Assembly: GCF_050589825.1 (NCBI RefSeq)
Contig: NZ_JBNGOZ010000007.1
Span: 62,001 to 126,000, forward strand
Direction: 5' to 3'
DNA: 64,000 nucleotides
DNA from: Carboxylicivirga longa
Lineage (GTDB): Bacteria > Bacteroidota > Bacteroidia > Bacteroidales > Marinilabiliaceae
Made by a program: the position numbers and the translations under genes. Positions 26,106 to 35,613 of the stretch are shown here, piece by piece. Every line of letters begins with the position of its first letter. Position 1 is the first letter of the stretch. The notes below the pieces were generated by a model. It made no database searches, was not told where the DNA came from, and worked only from the letters and a program-made list of their open reading frames with translations.

Positions 26106-27113
26106 TTACTCACTGTAAATAACTTCCAGAACAGTCTGTCCAACAGCTTTCAGCGTATTTTTATTAATATTATCCATGGTGTCGTTGTGCGTATGCCAGT
26201 AATCGCCAAAGCCATGGCGCGCATCAGGATTGTATTGGATGATATTAACACAAGGAAAGTTACGCAAGTTGGTCACATAGACATGATCATCGGTAATCCA
26301 CCCTCCACGATCCTTTTTAAAGTGATAACCATATCCCAGCTGATGCGCCGTATCCCATATATACCTAACCAAGCCGGGATCATAATTCATTGAATGCTGT
26401 TCCTGATAAAAATAAGCATCGGGTGCCCCCACCATATCCAACAAGATTCCATAGAGCGCACGATAATCGGGGGTATGGGGATGCTTGCCCCAATACTGCG
26501 AACCTAAACACCAGGTATCGTCCTTGGGTGAAAGATTCAGGTGAGCAGGCTGCCCATAGTCTTCGGCATCGAAAAAGATAATATCGATACCCACATTGAC
26601 GGGTTGCTGCTGCAGCTGACGGGCAATTTCCAACAGCACCCCTACTCCGCTTGCTCCATCGTTGGCGCCGTCAATAGGTTGATTGCGCCTAGCGGCATCC
26701 GTATCGTAATCGGCAAAGGGTCTGGTGTCCCAGTGAGCACAAAGAAGCACTCGCCTTTTGGCTCCCGGATTATATTGTCCAATAATATTTTTGGCATGCA
26801 ACACCGTATTGTCAAAGGCAATTACCTTGGCTTCCTGCACAACCACCTCTGCACCAAAGCGGCGCAACTGCTCACTTAAATAAGCAGCACAAGCAGCATG
26901 CTCCTCGGTGTTGGGCACGCGCGGTCCAAAAGCCAGCTGCTCAGCAATATAATGATAGGCCGAATCACTGTTGAAAACCGGTGCTGCTACTTTGGTAGCT
27001 TTAGTTGACGCCCCTTGTTTCGTATTATCGCCCTTTAAGAAATCACAGCCCGACAAAAATACTCCGGCCAACAAGCCACAAACTAATAGTGCAGAAGTTA
27101 ATAGTTGCTTCAT
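26106..27113 (-). CDS. Type II glutaminyl-peptide cyclotransferase (QC) lipoprotein, M28 fold
   Basis: The predicted enzyme turns N-terminal glutamine of exported proteins into pyroglutamate. The 335-residue product has a lipobox (LSGC, Cys23) and an M28-type zinc fold: AHWDTRP (126-132), DGANDGASG (148-156), FFDAEDYG (180-187), CLGSQYW and DDHVYV (275-280), then HTHNDTMDNI. These match the animal-type QC found in oral Bacteroidota more than true aminopeptidases. In Bacteroidota, signal peptidase I often leaves Gln at +1, which fits this role. It sits 4 bases after the cysS stop, 37 before rnhB. Confidence 0.85.
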   Translation of the reverse strand: MKQLLTSALLVCGLLAGVFLSGCDFLKGDNTKQGASTKATKVAAPVFNSDSAYHYIAEQLAFGPRVPNTEEHAACAAYLSEQLRRFGAEVVVQEAKVIAFDNTVLHAKNIIGQYNPGAKRRVLLCAHWDTRPFADYDTDAARRNQPIDGANDGASGVGVLLEIARQLQQQPVNVGIDIIFFDAEDYGQPAHLNLSPKDDTWCLGSQYWGKHPHTPDYRALYGILLDMVGAPDAYFYQEQHSMNYDPGLVRYIWDTAHQLGYGYHFKKDRGGWITDDHVYVTNLRNFPCVNIIQYNPDARHGFGDYWHTHNDTMDNINKNTLKAVGQTVLEVIYSE

Positions 27114-27117
27114 ATCT

Positions 27118-28596
27118 TTACTTTATGCTCCATTCGAAGCCATCTTTTGTATCTTTTATTACCACACCCAAGGCCTGTAGCTCATCACGAATCTTATCGG
27201 CAGTGCCCCAATCCTTATTGGCCTTTGCATCGTTGCGTAAATTCAATAACAGATCAATCGTATTGGATAAGAGGGCATCGTCTCCACCATGTCCGCTCTC
27301 TGTTTCTTCTACCGACAGCCCCAGCACATCCACTACCATGGTATGTATCAACTCTTTCAGGTCTGTCACATCATCGGCTGTTAGGCTCGCCGTACCTGCC
27401 ACAACACTATTGATGCTCTTAACAAGCTCAAATAAGTGAGCAATCAATATGGGTGTATTCAAATCATCATTCAGCGCTGCATAGCACTTGTTACGCAGCT
27501 CATTCACACTAAAAGATGAAGCGGCAGATGCTTCGAGCTTATCAAGCTTGCGGTAGGCCTCCATTAATCGTCCCAGCCCTTTTTCTGATGCCTGCAATGC
27601 ATCGTTGGAGAAATCCAGCGTACTTCGGTAGTGCGCCTGCAGGATGAAGAAACGCACAGTCATAGGACTATAGGCCTGCTCCAACTTTTCATGATTACCG
27701 GTAAATAGCTGCTCCAAGGTAATAAAGTTACCCAACGACTTACCCATCTTTTGACCATCGATAGTAATCATATTATTGTGCATCCAATAACGCGCCGGGG
27801 TGTGACCGTGCGCCACTGTGCTTTGCGCTATCTCACATTCATGGTGAGGGAACAAAAGATCCATGCCTCCACCGTGAATATCAAATTCCTTACCCAGATA
27901 TTTGGCACTCATGGCCGAGCACTCGAGATGCCAACCGGGGAAACCATCGCTAAAACGCGAAGGCCAGCGCATGATATGTTCAGGAGCTGCCTTTTTCCAA
28001 AGGGCAAAATCGAAACTGTTTCGTTTCTCAGTCTGCCCATCCAGCTGACGTGTTGTACTCAATAGATCTTCAATATTACGCCCCGAGAGCCTACCATAAT
28101 GATGACTCGAGTTATATTTCTCAACATCAAAATAAACGGAACCATTGCTTTCATAGGCAAGCCCCTTGGCCAATATATCTTCTACAATCTGCAGTTGCTC
28201 AATAATGTGTCCTGAAGCACGCGGTTCAATACTGGGCTTTTCCACATTCAGCAAATCCATGTAATGATGGTAGCGATCGGTATAAAACTGCACTACCTCC
28301 ATGGGCTCCAGCTCTTCTAGGCGAGCTTTTTTACCAATCTTATCTTCACCGCTGTCGGCATCACTCTCCAGGTGACCCACATCGGTAATGTTACGCACAT
28401 AGCGTACCTTATAACCACTATGCTTTAAATAACGAAATAATACATCGAAAGTAATGGCCGGACGTGTATGTCCCAAATGCGGATCACCATACACCGTTGG
28501 ACCACAAACATATAAACCCACATGATGGGGGTTAATGGCTTGAAACTCTTCTTTTTTTCGGCTTAGGGTGTTGTATATAAATAACTTATTCTCCAT
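27118..28596 (-). CDS. cysS: Cysteinyl-tRNA synthetase
   Basis: This class I synthetase charges tRNA(Cys). The ATG at 28596 gives 492 residues starting MENKLFIYNTLSRKKEEF. The longer frame starts with TTG at 28620, is not conserved in character, and is rejected. Cys31 starts the zinc site (YVCGPTVYGDPHLGH), HLGH (40-43) is the HIGH motif and KMGKS (283-287) the KMSKS loop; later zinc ligands are in GWHLECSAMS and FPHHECE. The gene leads a run with glutaminyl cyclase and rnhB. Confidence 0.97.
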   Translation of the reverse strand: MENKLFIYNTLSRKKEEFQAINPHHVGLYVCGPTVYGDPHLGHTRPAITFDVLFRYLKHSGYKVRYVRNITDVGHLESDADSGEDKIGKKARLEELEPMEVVQFYTDRYHHYMDLLNVEKPSIEPRASGHIIEQLQIVEDILAKGLAYESNGSVYFDVEKYNSSHHYGRLSGRNIEDLLSTTRQLDGQTEKRNSFDFALWKKAAPEHIMRWPSRFSDGFPGWHLECSAMSAKYLGKEFDIHGGGMDLLFPHHECEIAQSTVAHGHTPARYWMHNNMITIDGQKMGKSLGNFITLEQLFTGNHEKLEQAYSPMTVRFFILQAHYRSTLDFSNDALQASEKGLGRLMEAYRKLDKLEASAASSFSVNELRNKCYAALNDDLNTPILIAHLFELVKSINSVVAGTASLTADDVTDLKELIHTMVVDVLGLSVEETESGHGGDDALLSNTIDLLLNLRNDAKANKDWGTADKIRDELQALGVVIKDTKDGFEWSIK

Positions 28597-28677
28597 TGGG
28601 TTGAACCATTTTTTAAACAAGCCGCTAAATTACAAAATTCTAACGCTTAATGGCACCCAATTGTGGTTTAAATAGTC

Positions 28678-29502
28678 CTAAAGCTTATCTTCGGTTTTCA
28701 CAATGTCACCATTCTGATAATGCACAACTTTGATGAGCTGATGATCCTCATCATAGAACGAGTGCGTGCCAGTAAAAATTTTACCATTCACAAAAAAGCC
28801 TTGCTTTTCAGCCTGCCCTTTCAGGTTGTACACTGTGTGCTGCCCGGTACCATTAAACTCCGCTACCGTTCGGTCTACGGCAGCTACCTGCTGTGGGGCG
28901 CGCTCATCGGTAAGCACGGTCGTCGTTACCGCCACATTTTCCCGAAACTCGCCATCATCGTACACACGCTCGGTAATCAGGCGTCCTCCGTCATCATATA
29001 TTCTTAAAGTACCTGTGGCTTTACCCTTTTTCCAAACACCCGAGTATTTTAAGGTTCCATTATCATGATAGTATTTTTGTGCACCACTACGCTGCCCATC
29101 CTCATCATAATTCCAATCGTAGGCCAAACTGCCACTTATATTGTAAAAACGGTAGTTGCCCTGCCAATGATCGATGTGCCAGTTGCCCTCTTCCGACAAC
29201 AAACCATTCTCGTAATAAAACTGAGCAGGACCAATGGCCTTACCTCCCTGATAACTAATCCTATGTTTTACATTACCATTGGGATAATAAGTAATCCATA
29301 AACCCTCTTTTTGATTACTCACAAACTTACCTTGCTCCACAATCTTATCACCCTTATCATTAAAAGAAAGCCACAGCCCCTGCTTTCGATTTTGGTGATC
29401 AACAACATTAATGGTATCTCCCTGATAAAGCACAAATGATTGCGCACTGACACCAATTGTAAAAAACAGAAATAGATTTATAAAAGCGTATCGCATTCTC
29501 AT
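28678..29502 (-). CDS. Exported MORN-repeat (YwqK-like) protein
   Basis: The 274-residue product has a signal peptide (cut near VSAQ) and at least seven MORN-2/YwqK-type repeats with the form G-x-W-x-x-Y-x-x-N-G (for example KEGLWITYYPNGNVKH, GPAQFYYENGLLSEEGNW, GAQKYYHDNGTLKYSGVW). Such proteins form beta-hairpin ladders; the role is usually unknown. The homologous YwqK group is sometimes labelled antitoxin, but nothing like a toxin is beside it. A second ATG lies 6 bases in. It lies 81 bases upstream of cysS on the same strand. Confidence 0.8.
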   Translation of the reverse strand: MRMRYAFINLFLFFTIGVSAQSFVLYQGDTINVVDHQNRKQGLWLSFNDKGDKIVEQGKFVSNQKEGLWITYYPNGNVKHRISYQGGKAIGPAQFYYENGLLSEEGNWHIDHWQGNYRFYNISGSLAYDWNYDEDGQRSGAQKYYHDNGTLKYSGVWKKGKATGTLRIYDDGGRLITERVYDDGEFRENVAVTTTVLTDERAPQQVAAVDRTVAEFNGTGQHTVYNLKGQAEKQGFFVNGKIFTGTHSFYDEDHQLIKVVHYQNGDIVKTEDKL

Positions 29503-29582
29503 ATTTTGGATGTGGTGTAACTTATGTTCTAAATCTTTTATACCGTAATAAGGGCAAAAAGGTTATCATAAAGGCAATACAA

Positions 29583-29611
29583 TTTGAAACCAAATTAATT
29601 TTATACCTTTG
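29583..29611 (+). promoter_or_regulatory. Putative promoter for rnr
   Basis: TTTG (29583-29586), 17 bases, TACCTTTG (29604-29611). It leaves a leader of about 85 bases before the rnr ATG. The in-frame TTG at 29630 lies in this leader and is not the start. Confidence 0.5.
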
Positions 29612-29701
29612 ATTAATTAAAGCGGCAAATTGTGTTCGCACCTGCGAAACTCTTCAAATGCATGCCTAATCAAACCCATCCTAAACAAGAATAAAAAGAC
29701 A

Positions 29702-31873
29702 ATGGGAAAAAGCAAAAAGAAAAAACACTCACGTAAAAGTGAGCTTCGACAATTAATACAGGGACTATTTTTCAATAACCCCAAACGAACTTATAATTAC
29801 AAACAGGTATCCACCACCTTGGAGGTAAAAAAGAAGACTGGGCGGCAACAAGTTCAAATCATTCTTAACGAACTTTTTGAATCGGGTTACCTCACAGAAG
29901 TTGCGGCCGGCAAATATAAGTTATTAAGCCGCGGTTCCACCCTAACAGGTGTGGTTGACATGACCGCCTCAGGCTCGGCATACGTTGTTCCGGACGAAGA
30001 AAACGAAGGTGGCGATATCTTTATCCCCCGCAATAACATGAACCATGCGCTAAATGGCGATCATGTAAAAGTATTTATGCATGCTCGACGACGCAACCGA
30101 CAGCCCGAAGGAGAAATCGTTGAAATATTGAAACGCCGCCGTGAAACGTTTGTGGGGGTAATGCAAGTTTCGCGTGGACTGGCATTTCTGGTTGTTGACG
30201 ACCGTGTGATGCCGCATGACATATTTATCCCGGCGAGAGGACTAAAGGGCGCTAAAGATGGACAAAAAGCCGTTGCACGCATTGTGGAGTGGCCCGAACG
30301 TGCCAAAAACCCCATTGGCGAAGTAGTTGATGTATTGGGTGATGCCGGCGACAACCAGGCCGAGATGCATGCCATTCTGGCTGAGTTTAACCTGCCCTAC
30401 CGCTACCCTCAACAGGTAATTGATGAAGCAGAAACCATTGATGCCACTATCTCGCAAGAAGAAATAAAAAAACGCCGCGACTTCAGGCAAGTGACCACCT
30501 TCACCATCGACCCAGCCGATGCCAAAGACTTTGATGATGCCCTATCGGTACAAAAACTGGATAACGGCAACTGGGAGGTGGGCGTTCACATTGCCGATGT
30601 AACCCATTATGTGGAGCCCAAGACCTTACTTGAACAGGAAGCCTTCGAGCGGGCTACTTCGGTTTATCTGGTAGATCGTGTGGTACCCATGCTACCCGAG
30701 CGCCTGAGTAACTTCATCTGCTCACTTCGACCCAATGAAGAAAAACTATGCTTCTCGGCCGTGTTTGAGATGGATGACAAGGCCAATATAATCAACAGTT
30801 GGTTTGGCCGAACAGTAATTAATTCCGATCGGCGTTTTACCTACGAGGAGGCGCAAGAAACTATTGAAACAGGAAAGGGTGACCTGTCCGATGAGATACT
30901 CACCCTCGACAGGCTGGCCAAAGCTCTGCGTGAAGAACGCTTCAGAGCAGGATCGGTTGGATTTGAGCGGGTTGAAGTTCGATTTAATATTGATGACAAG
31001 GGTAAGCCCATCAGTGTATTCTTTAAAGAATCGAAAGATGCCAATAAGCTGATAGAAGAATTTATGCTCCTGGCCAATAAACACGTGGCTCAACTCATTG
31101 GCAATAAAGAAATGGACAAGGGGCGCCGCGGAAAAGCAAAAACCTTTGTTTACCGTGTGCACGACGTGCCTAATCCCGACAAATTTGAAAATTTTGCATC
31201 CTTTGTGCGACGCTTTGGCTACGAAGCCCTACCCAAAGGTACAGAGTCGGTGAGTGCCTCGCTAAACAGGCTACTGGACGAAGTAAAAGGCAAGGGGGAG
31301 CAAAACATGATTGAGACCCTGGCCATCCGCACCATGGCCAAAGCCATTTATACCACACACAATATCGGCCACTACGGACTTGGATTTAAGCACTATACCC
31401 ATTTTACATCACCCATCCGTCGCTACCCTGATATGATGGTGCACCGCCTGCTACAGCGCTACCTGGATGGCGGTCGATCGGTAAATGAAGATGACTATGA
31501 AGATATGTGTGAGCACAGCTCGGATATGGAACAACGGGCTGCCGACGCTGAAAGAGCATCCATCAAATACAAGCAGGTGGAGTTTATGAAAGACCACATT
31601 GGACAGGAGTTTACGGGGGTTATCTCGGGCGTTACGGAGTGGGGGCTCTACGTTGAAATCATTGAAAATAAATGCGAAGGAATGATACCCATTCGCGATT
31701 TAGACGATGATTTTTATGTATTTGACGAAGAAAATTACTGCATTGTTGGCCGCCAATACAACCGCAAATATCAGTTGGGCGATCAATTAGATATTGTAAT
31801 TGCCAATGCTAATCTGGAGAAAAAACAACTGGATTTTGCTCTGGCTGAAAAACAAAGCGATTCGACTAATTAA
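29702..31873 (+). CDS. rnr: Ribonuclease R
   Basis: RNase R is a 3'-5' exoribonuclease that digests structured RNA. The ATG at 29702 gives 723 residues with a Lys-rich start (GKSKKKKHSRKSEL), an N-terminal winged helix-like part, two cold-shock/OB domains, and the RNB catalytic domain. RNB shows TIDPADAKDFDDALSV, whose aspartates bind magnesium, and HYTHFTSPIRRYPD. An S1 domain at the end (TGVISGVTEWGLYVEI) completes it. It has its own promoter. An in-frame TTG 72 bases upstream is rejected. Confidence 0.95.
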   Translation: MGKSKKKKHSRKSELRQLIQGLFFNNPKRTYNYKQVSTTLEVKKKTGRQQVQIILNELFESGYLTEVAAGKYKLLSRGSTLTGVVDMTASGSAYVVPDEENEGGDIFIPRNNMNHALNGDHVKVFMHARRRNRQPEGEIVEILKRRRETFVGVMQVSRGLAFLVVDDRVMPHDIFIPARGLKGAKDGQKAVARIVEWPERAKNPIGEVVDVLGDAGDNQAEMHAILAEFNLPYRYPQQVIDEAETIDATISQEEIKKRRDFRQVTTFTIDPADAKDFDDALSVQKLDNGNWEVGVHIADVTHYVEPKTLLEQEAFERATSVYLVDRVVPMLPERLSNFICSLRPNEEKLCFSAVFEMDDKANIINSWFGRTVINSDRRFTYEEAQETIETGKGDLSDEILTLDRLAKALREERFRAGSVGFERVEVRFNIDDKGKPISVFFKESKDANKLIEEFMLLANKHVAQLIGNKEMDKGRRGKAKTFVYRVHDVPNPDKFENFASFVRRFGYEALPKGTESVSASLNRLLDEVKGKGEQNMIETLAIRTMAKAIYTTHNIGHYGLGFKHYTHFTSPIRRYPDMMVHRLLQRYLDGGRSVNEDDYEDMCEHSSDMEQRAADAERASIKYKQVEFMKDHIGQEFTGVISGVTEWGLYVEIIENKCEGMIPIRDLDDDFYVFDEENYCIVGRQYNRKYQLGDQLDIVIANANLEKKQLDFALAEKQSDSTN

Positions 31874-31945
31874 TTCGACAATCTGTAAGTAGTATATAGT
31901 CAAGTAGGTGACGAATTGTTTTTTAGAACCTATTATTAAAATGGT

Positions 31946-31982
31946 TTTGATTCCGCAAAAAGTATTTTTAATTTTGCGGAAT
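31946..31982 (+). promoter_or_regulatory. tetR promoter with embedded palindromic operator
   Basis: TTTG (31946-31949), 19 bases and TAATTTTG (31969-31976) form a full consensus promoter. Overlaid is a perfect 11-bp inverted repeat, ATTCCGCAAAA (31950-31960) and TTTTGCGGAAT (31972-31982), with an 11-base spacer. It covers the region between the two boxes and the -7 box, 24 bases before the TetR gene. The position is what an autoregulated TetR operator would have. No T run follows, so a terminator is less likely. Confidence 0.7.
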
Positions 31983-32005
31983 AACCACAAAATAAAAAAA
32001 TCGGG

Positions 32006-32617
32006 ATGACAGTAGGTGTAGGGTACCCTTCGGAAACCAACAGCGATGGCATGCGTGTTGCTATCATTGAATCGGCAAGAGAGTTATTTGCCAAGTTCGG
32101 TTACAAGAAAACAACCATGGAAGATATAGCGAATGCTTTGCGCAAAGGCAAGAGTTCGTTGTACTACTACTTTAAAAATAAAGAGGAAATTTTCCAGGCG
32201 GTAATTGAGCTGGAAAAAGAAATGCTGTTTAATCAGCTGAATCAAGTCGTAGCCTCCGATCTACCGGCCAAAGATAAGATGAAAGAATATGTGGTAACCC
32301 GCATGAAAACTATCCATCAGCTTGAGAATTACATGAAGGTACTGAAGGATGACACACCGGGTGCCTATAATTTCTTCGACAAATTAAGAGGGAAAGGAGA
32401 AGCAGAGGAAACACAGCTGCTCACCCGCATCATTGAAGAAGGACAGATGGATGACAGCTTTTTGGTGAAAAACGTTCAGATGGCTGCCGTAGCCATTGCC
32501 ATCGCCCTCAAGGGTCTGGAAGGCCCACTTTTTAAGGCCATGGATCACTTTGACGATTTCATGGTGCAGATCGATAATATTTTGAACATCTTATTTTTTG
32601 GCATCGTTAAACGATAA
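32006..32617 (+). CDS. TetR/AcrR-family transcriptional regulator
   Basis: The 203-residue protein has an N-terminal TetR helix-turn-helix at about 20-65, with ARELFAKFGYKKTTMEDIANALRKGKSSLYYYFKNKEEIF split over its three helices, and a variable helical ligand domain. The ATG at 32006 is 24 bases after the palindrome; an alternative ATG is at 32051. It lies between rnr and metA, with metA 39 bases downstream, so metA may be under the same promoter. No efflux gene is adjacent. Ligand unknown. Confidence 0.88.
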   Translation: MTVGVGYPSETNSDGMRVAIIESARELFAKFGYKKTTMEDIANALRKGKSSLYYYFKNKEEIFQAVIELEKEMLFNQLNQVVASDLPAKDKMKEYVVTRMKTIHQLENYMKVLKDDTPGAYNFFDKLRGKGEAEETQLLTRIIEEGQMDDSFLVKNVQMAAVAIAIALKGLEGPLFKAMDHFDDFMVQIDNILNILFFGIVKR

Positions 32618-32656
32618 ACATCAAAAACATTAACCACCACACAAGATTACCACGCT

Positions 32657-33565
32657 ATGCCAATTAAAATACCCGATGCACTGCCGGCACGCCATGTACT
32701 GGAGAGTGAAAACGTATTTGTCATCGGCGAAACAAGGGCCTTACATCAGGACATAAGACCACTTAAAATACTGATACTAAATTTAATGCCCCTTAAAATA
32801 GCCACAGAGACACATCTACTAAGGGCGCTGTCCAACAGCCCCTTACAGGTAGAGGTGGATTTCCTGATGACCTCCAGCCATGTATCGAAAAACACGCCGC
32901 GCGAACACCTTTATGCATTTTATAAGGTATTTGACGAAGTGCGCAGCAATAAGTACGATGGCATGATCATCACCGGTGCGCCCGTCGAGCTTATGAACTT
33001 TGAAGACGTTAACTACTGGCCTGAACTGACTGAGATTATGGACTGGAGTACACAAAATGTAACCAATACTTTCCATATTTGCTGGGGTGCACAGGCCGGT
33101 TTATACCATCACTACGGAATTAAAAAATATGAACTGAGTAAAAAGTTATTCGGCGTTTTTAAACACACGGTTGAAAAACCGCAAGAACCCCTGATGCGCG
33201 GCTTCAATGACGTTTTTCATGCCCCCCACTCGCGTTATACAAAAGTAGGTGAAGAAGAAGTTAATCAGCATCCGGGGCTGGAAGTTTTGTCGCACTCTGA
33301 CGAGGCGGGGGTTTACATTATTCAGTCGATAGACCGACGGCAGGTATTTGTTACCGGCCACTCAGAATATGATGCCTTAACATTAAAGGAGGAATATGAG
33401 CGTGATCTGGCAAAGGGCTTAAACACTGCCCTCCCGGTCAACTATTTTCCCGACGATAACGCGGCTAATGCGCCCCAGGTACTCTGGCGAAGTCATGCCA
33501 GCCTACTTTACTCCAACTGGTTAAACTATTATGTGTATCAGGCCACCCCTTTCCGGCTTGATTAA
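32657..33565 (+). CDS. metA: Homoserine O-acyltransferase, predicted acetyl-CoA type
   Basis: MetA acylates L-homoserine in the first step of methionine synthesis. The 302-residue protein has the catalytic triad Cys142 (HICWGAQAG), His235 and Glu237 (TGHSEYD), at exactly the family positions. Residue 111 is Glu (GAPVE), and in characterised MetA proteins Glu111 marks acetyl-CoA use while Gly marks succinyl-CoA use. I infer O-acetylhomoserine as product. It follows the TetR gene and precedes the HAD gene by 11 bases. Confidence 0.92.
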   Translation: MPIKIPDALPARHVLESENVFVIGETRALHQDIRPLKILILNLMPLKIATETHLLRALSNSPLQVEVDFLMTSSHVSKNTPREHLYAFYKVFDEVRSNKYDGMIITGAPVELMNFEDVNYWPELTEIMDWSTQNVTNTFHICWGAQAGLYHHYGIKKYELSKKLFGVFKHTVEKPQEPLMRGFNDVFHAPHSRYTKVGEEEVNQHPGLEVLSHSDEAGVYIIQSIDRRQVFVTGHSEYDALTLKEEYERDLAKGLNTALPVNYFPDDNAANAPQVLWRSHASLLYSNWLNYYVYQATPFRLD

Positions 33566-33576
33566 ATTGAGGAATA

Positions 33577-34386
33577 ATGAAAGAGCTTTTTGCAACTGAT
33601 TTGGACGGCACCATACTCGCCCGTCAGGCCGACTTTAACACAGCCGATGTGCAGGCGTTAATACAGATGGGCGAACGCGGCATGATTCGTATAGTGGCGA
33701 CCGGACGCACCCTATGCTCTGCCCTGAATGTATTACCTCACGACTTCCCCATCGACTACCTGGTATTCTCTTCGGGAGCCGGCATCTACTGTTGGAAAGA
33801 AAAAAAACTGCTCCTAACCAGACACCTGGGCTATGAGAAAACATGCGCGGTGGTGAAAGTATTTCAAAAACATCATATTGAATACACCCTGCACCATCCC
33901 ATACCGGATAACCACCTGTTCTTTCATCCGGAAGGTAATGACCCGCATCCTGACTTTGAGCGCTATCTGGAATTTAACCAACCGCATGCTGAGCTAATCA
34001 ACGGAAGCGTGCCCCTGCTCGACTATACACAAACACTGGCTTTTATTCCCAATATGAATACTTTCAACACCATTGCTAAAGAACTGAAAGACGTTAAAGT
34101 AGTAAGAGCCACCTCACCCATTGACAACACTAGTATTTGGATGGAGTGTTTCCATAAGGATGTGTCGAAAGCCAGCGGAATAATGGAAGTATGCTATATT
34201 GAAGACATCGACAAACATAACGTCACCGTGGTGGGCAACGACTACAACGATCTGGATATGCTCAATGCCTTTGACAATTCCTTTGTTGTTAGCAATGCCC
34301 CTGATGAGTTAAAGGCACAATACGATTGCCTGGTGAACGTATGGGAAGCTCCCCTTGCCCATTGGCAGAATCGATTTACTATTTAA
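33577..34386 (+). CDS. HAD-IIB (Cof-type) phosphatase
   Basis: The 269-residue product is a haloacid-dehalogenase phosphatase of the Cof/HAD-IIB group, usually acting on small sugar or nucleotide phosphates. The nucleophile motif is DLDGTI near residue 10, the second motif is in VATGRT, and the fourth acidic pair is in VVGNDYNDLDML near residue 225. The mid cap domain is HAD-IIB-like. It lies 11 bases after metA, and its stop overlaps the convergent DUF3108 gene by 8 bases. Substrate not predictable. Confidence 0.88.
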   Translation: MKELFATDLDGTILARQADFNTADVQALIQMGERGMIRIVATGRTLCSALNVLPHDFPIDYLVFSSGAGIYCWKEKKLLLTRHLGYEKTCAVVKVFQKHHIEYTLHHPIPDNHLFFHPEGNDPHPDFERYLEFNQPHAELINGSVPLLDYTQTLAFIPNMNTFNTIAKELKDVKVVRATSPIDNTSIWMECFHKDVSKASGIMEVCYIEDIDKHNVTVVGNDYNDLDMLNAFDNSFVVSNAPDELKAQYDCLVNVWEAPLAHWQNRFTI

Positions 34387-35185
34387 TCTCGGCCGATAAG
34401 GGATATCGGGTATTGACAGCATCTACAAATACAGCCTTCACAGAACCAATCAGAATTTTGGCTTCCACAACAATGGGAATACGGTTGGCATCGTCGGTTA
34501 CCCAAACCGTCATGTCTTCACCACTTTTAAAAATGGTACCCTCAACCAACAAGGGTGAAAACTTAAGGCAACGAAAACGACGGCCGTCGCGGTTTTTGAT
34601 AGTTTCCTTACCAAGATAGCGGATATAGATATCATGAATTTCACCATCCACCACCATGCTAATGGGTATTTTCTCATTCTCACGGTATTGTTCGTAGTCT
34701 ATATTGCGGGCTTTGTACACCATGGTTAACAAATCGAAGGAGCAATCTTTCCACAGCAAGGTGGTATCTCTTTGGGGCTCCTTTTCCTTTTGTATGCTAG
34801 CGACTATGCTACGCTGCTCACGATTAAAGCGATATAAATAATTGGCATGATAGCTTCCCTCATTGGTCACCCGCTTAAACTCATAGGGCTCCAGGTGCAA
34901 AGTATCCACCTTGGTTTCAAAAGTATCCCTTACCTTAAACAAAAAATCGTAGGATTTATAAGTGGCTCCGTGTGCTTTCAAATGGTAGGCCGGAGAGGTA
35001 TCCACCGTAGTGGGCTCCACCTCAAAAGACACCTGACCGGCATTAATCCAGATAAACCCCCAATTATAATAAGCATGGTAACGCACAAGCTCACCCGCTT
35101 TAAAGGCTGTATTTGTATCCTTACACTGCGCACCAACATGCATGGTAAGTACCATTAGAAGAACTGCCGTAATCAACTTCTGCAT
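34379..35185 (-). CDS. DUF3108-family exported protein
   Basis: The 268-residue product begins with a signal peptide (cut near VGAQ) and then the DUF3108 fold, a beta-rich periplasmic or surface domain: ELVRYHAYYNWGFIWINAGQ at the start, HLKAHGATYKSYDFLF, and MTVWVTDDANRIPIVVEAKI near the end. It is a cell-envelope protein of unknown function. Its 3' end overlaps that of the HAD gene (8 bp) and it is on its own to the left of the thiamine-binding-like gene. Confidence 0.82.
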   Translation of the reverse strand: MQKLITAVLLMVLTMHVGAQCKDTNTAFKAGELVRYHAYYNWGFIWINAGQVSFEVEPTTVDTSPAYHLKAHGATYKSYDFLFKVRDTFETKVDTLHLEPYEFKRVTNEGSYHANYLYRFNREQRSIVASIQKEKEPQRDTTLLWKDCSFDLLTMVYKARNIDYEQYRENEKIPISMVVDGEIHDIYIRYLGKETIKNRDGRRFRCLKFSPLLVEGTIFKSGEDMTVWVTDDANRIPIVVEAKILIGSVKAVFVDAVNTRYPLSAEIK

Positions 35186-35301
35186 AAACTATTATTTAGG
35201 CTGCCTTCTAATCAAAAACAATGCCTTTTTCTGAAAACTCCAACTTTTCACCACTATCAGCATCTCCCTAAGCGATGAACTTTGTATAATTAAATCACTA
35301 G

Positions 35302-35613
35302 TTATTTATTCACCTTCCCTATTTTGGTCTCTATCGAGGCAATTTTACCTGCCATGCGCTGTCCTTTATCTTTTTGCGCATCAATAGTGATTGAACAATA
35401 AATACGATTGGAAACAGGCGCTAGTATATCATAGCTTTCCTGCACCACCTTTAGTGCCTCGGCCATAGTATCTGCCTCAATGGTAGTACCCATGGGATTT
35501 AGCTTATAATTAAGACCACTGTCTTTAATATGAGCGATAACCTGGCTCACATATTCACTCACGCTGTCGCCCTTATCGGTGGGAAACATGGCAAAATTAA
35601 GTAGTACTGACAT
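35302..35613 (-). CDS. MTH1187/YkoF-type thiamine-binding-like protein
   Basis: The 103-residue ferredoxin-like protein resembles the MTH1187 family (FAMFPTDKGDSVSEYVSQVI start, YKLNPMGTTIEADTMAEAL middle, CSITIDAQKDKGQRMAGKI end). Members bind thiamine or related small molecules and form tetramers; the physiological role is unclear. Its ATG overlaps the upstream gene's stop by one base (TAATG), implying coupled translation with the Ig-like lipoprotein gene. No thiamine gene or riboswitch is seen near it. Confidence 0.82.
   Translation of the reverse strand: MSVLLNFAMFPTDKGDSVSEYVSQVIAHIKDSGLNYKLNPMGTTIEADTMAEALKVVQESYDILAPVSNRIYCSITIDAQKDKGQRMAGKIASIETKIGKVNK

Noticed and set aside
28678..29502. 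Antitoxin function for the YwqK/MORN protein
   Set aside because: No toxin-like gene is adjacent, and the repeat type is common in secreted Bacteroidota proteins of other roles.
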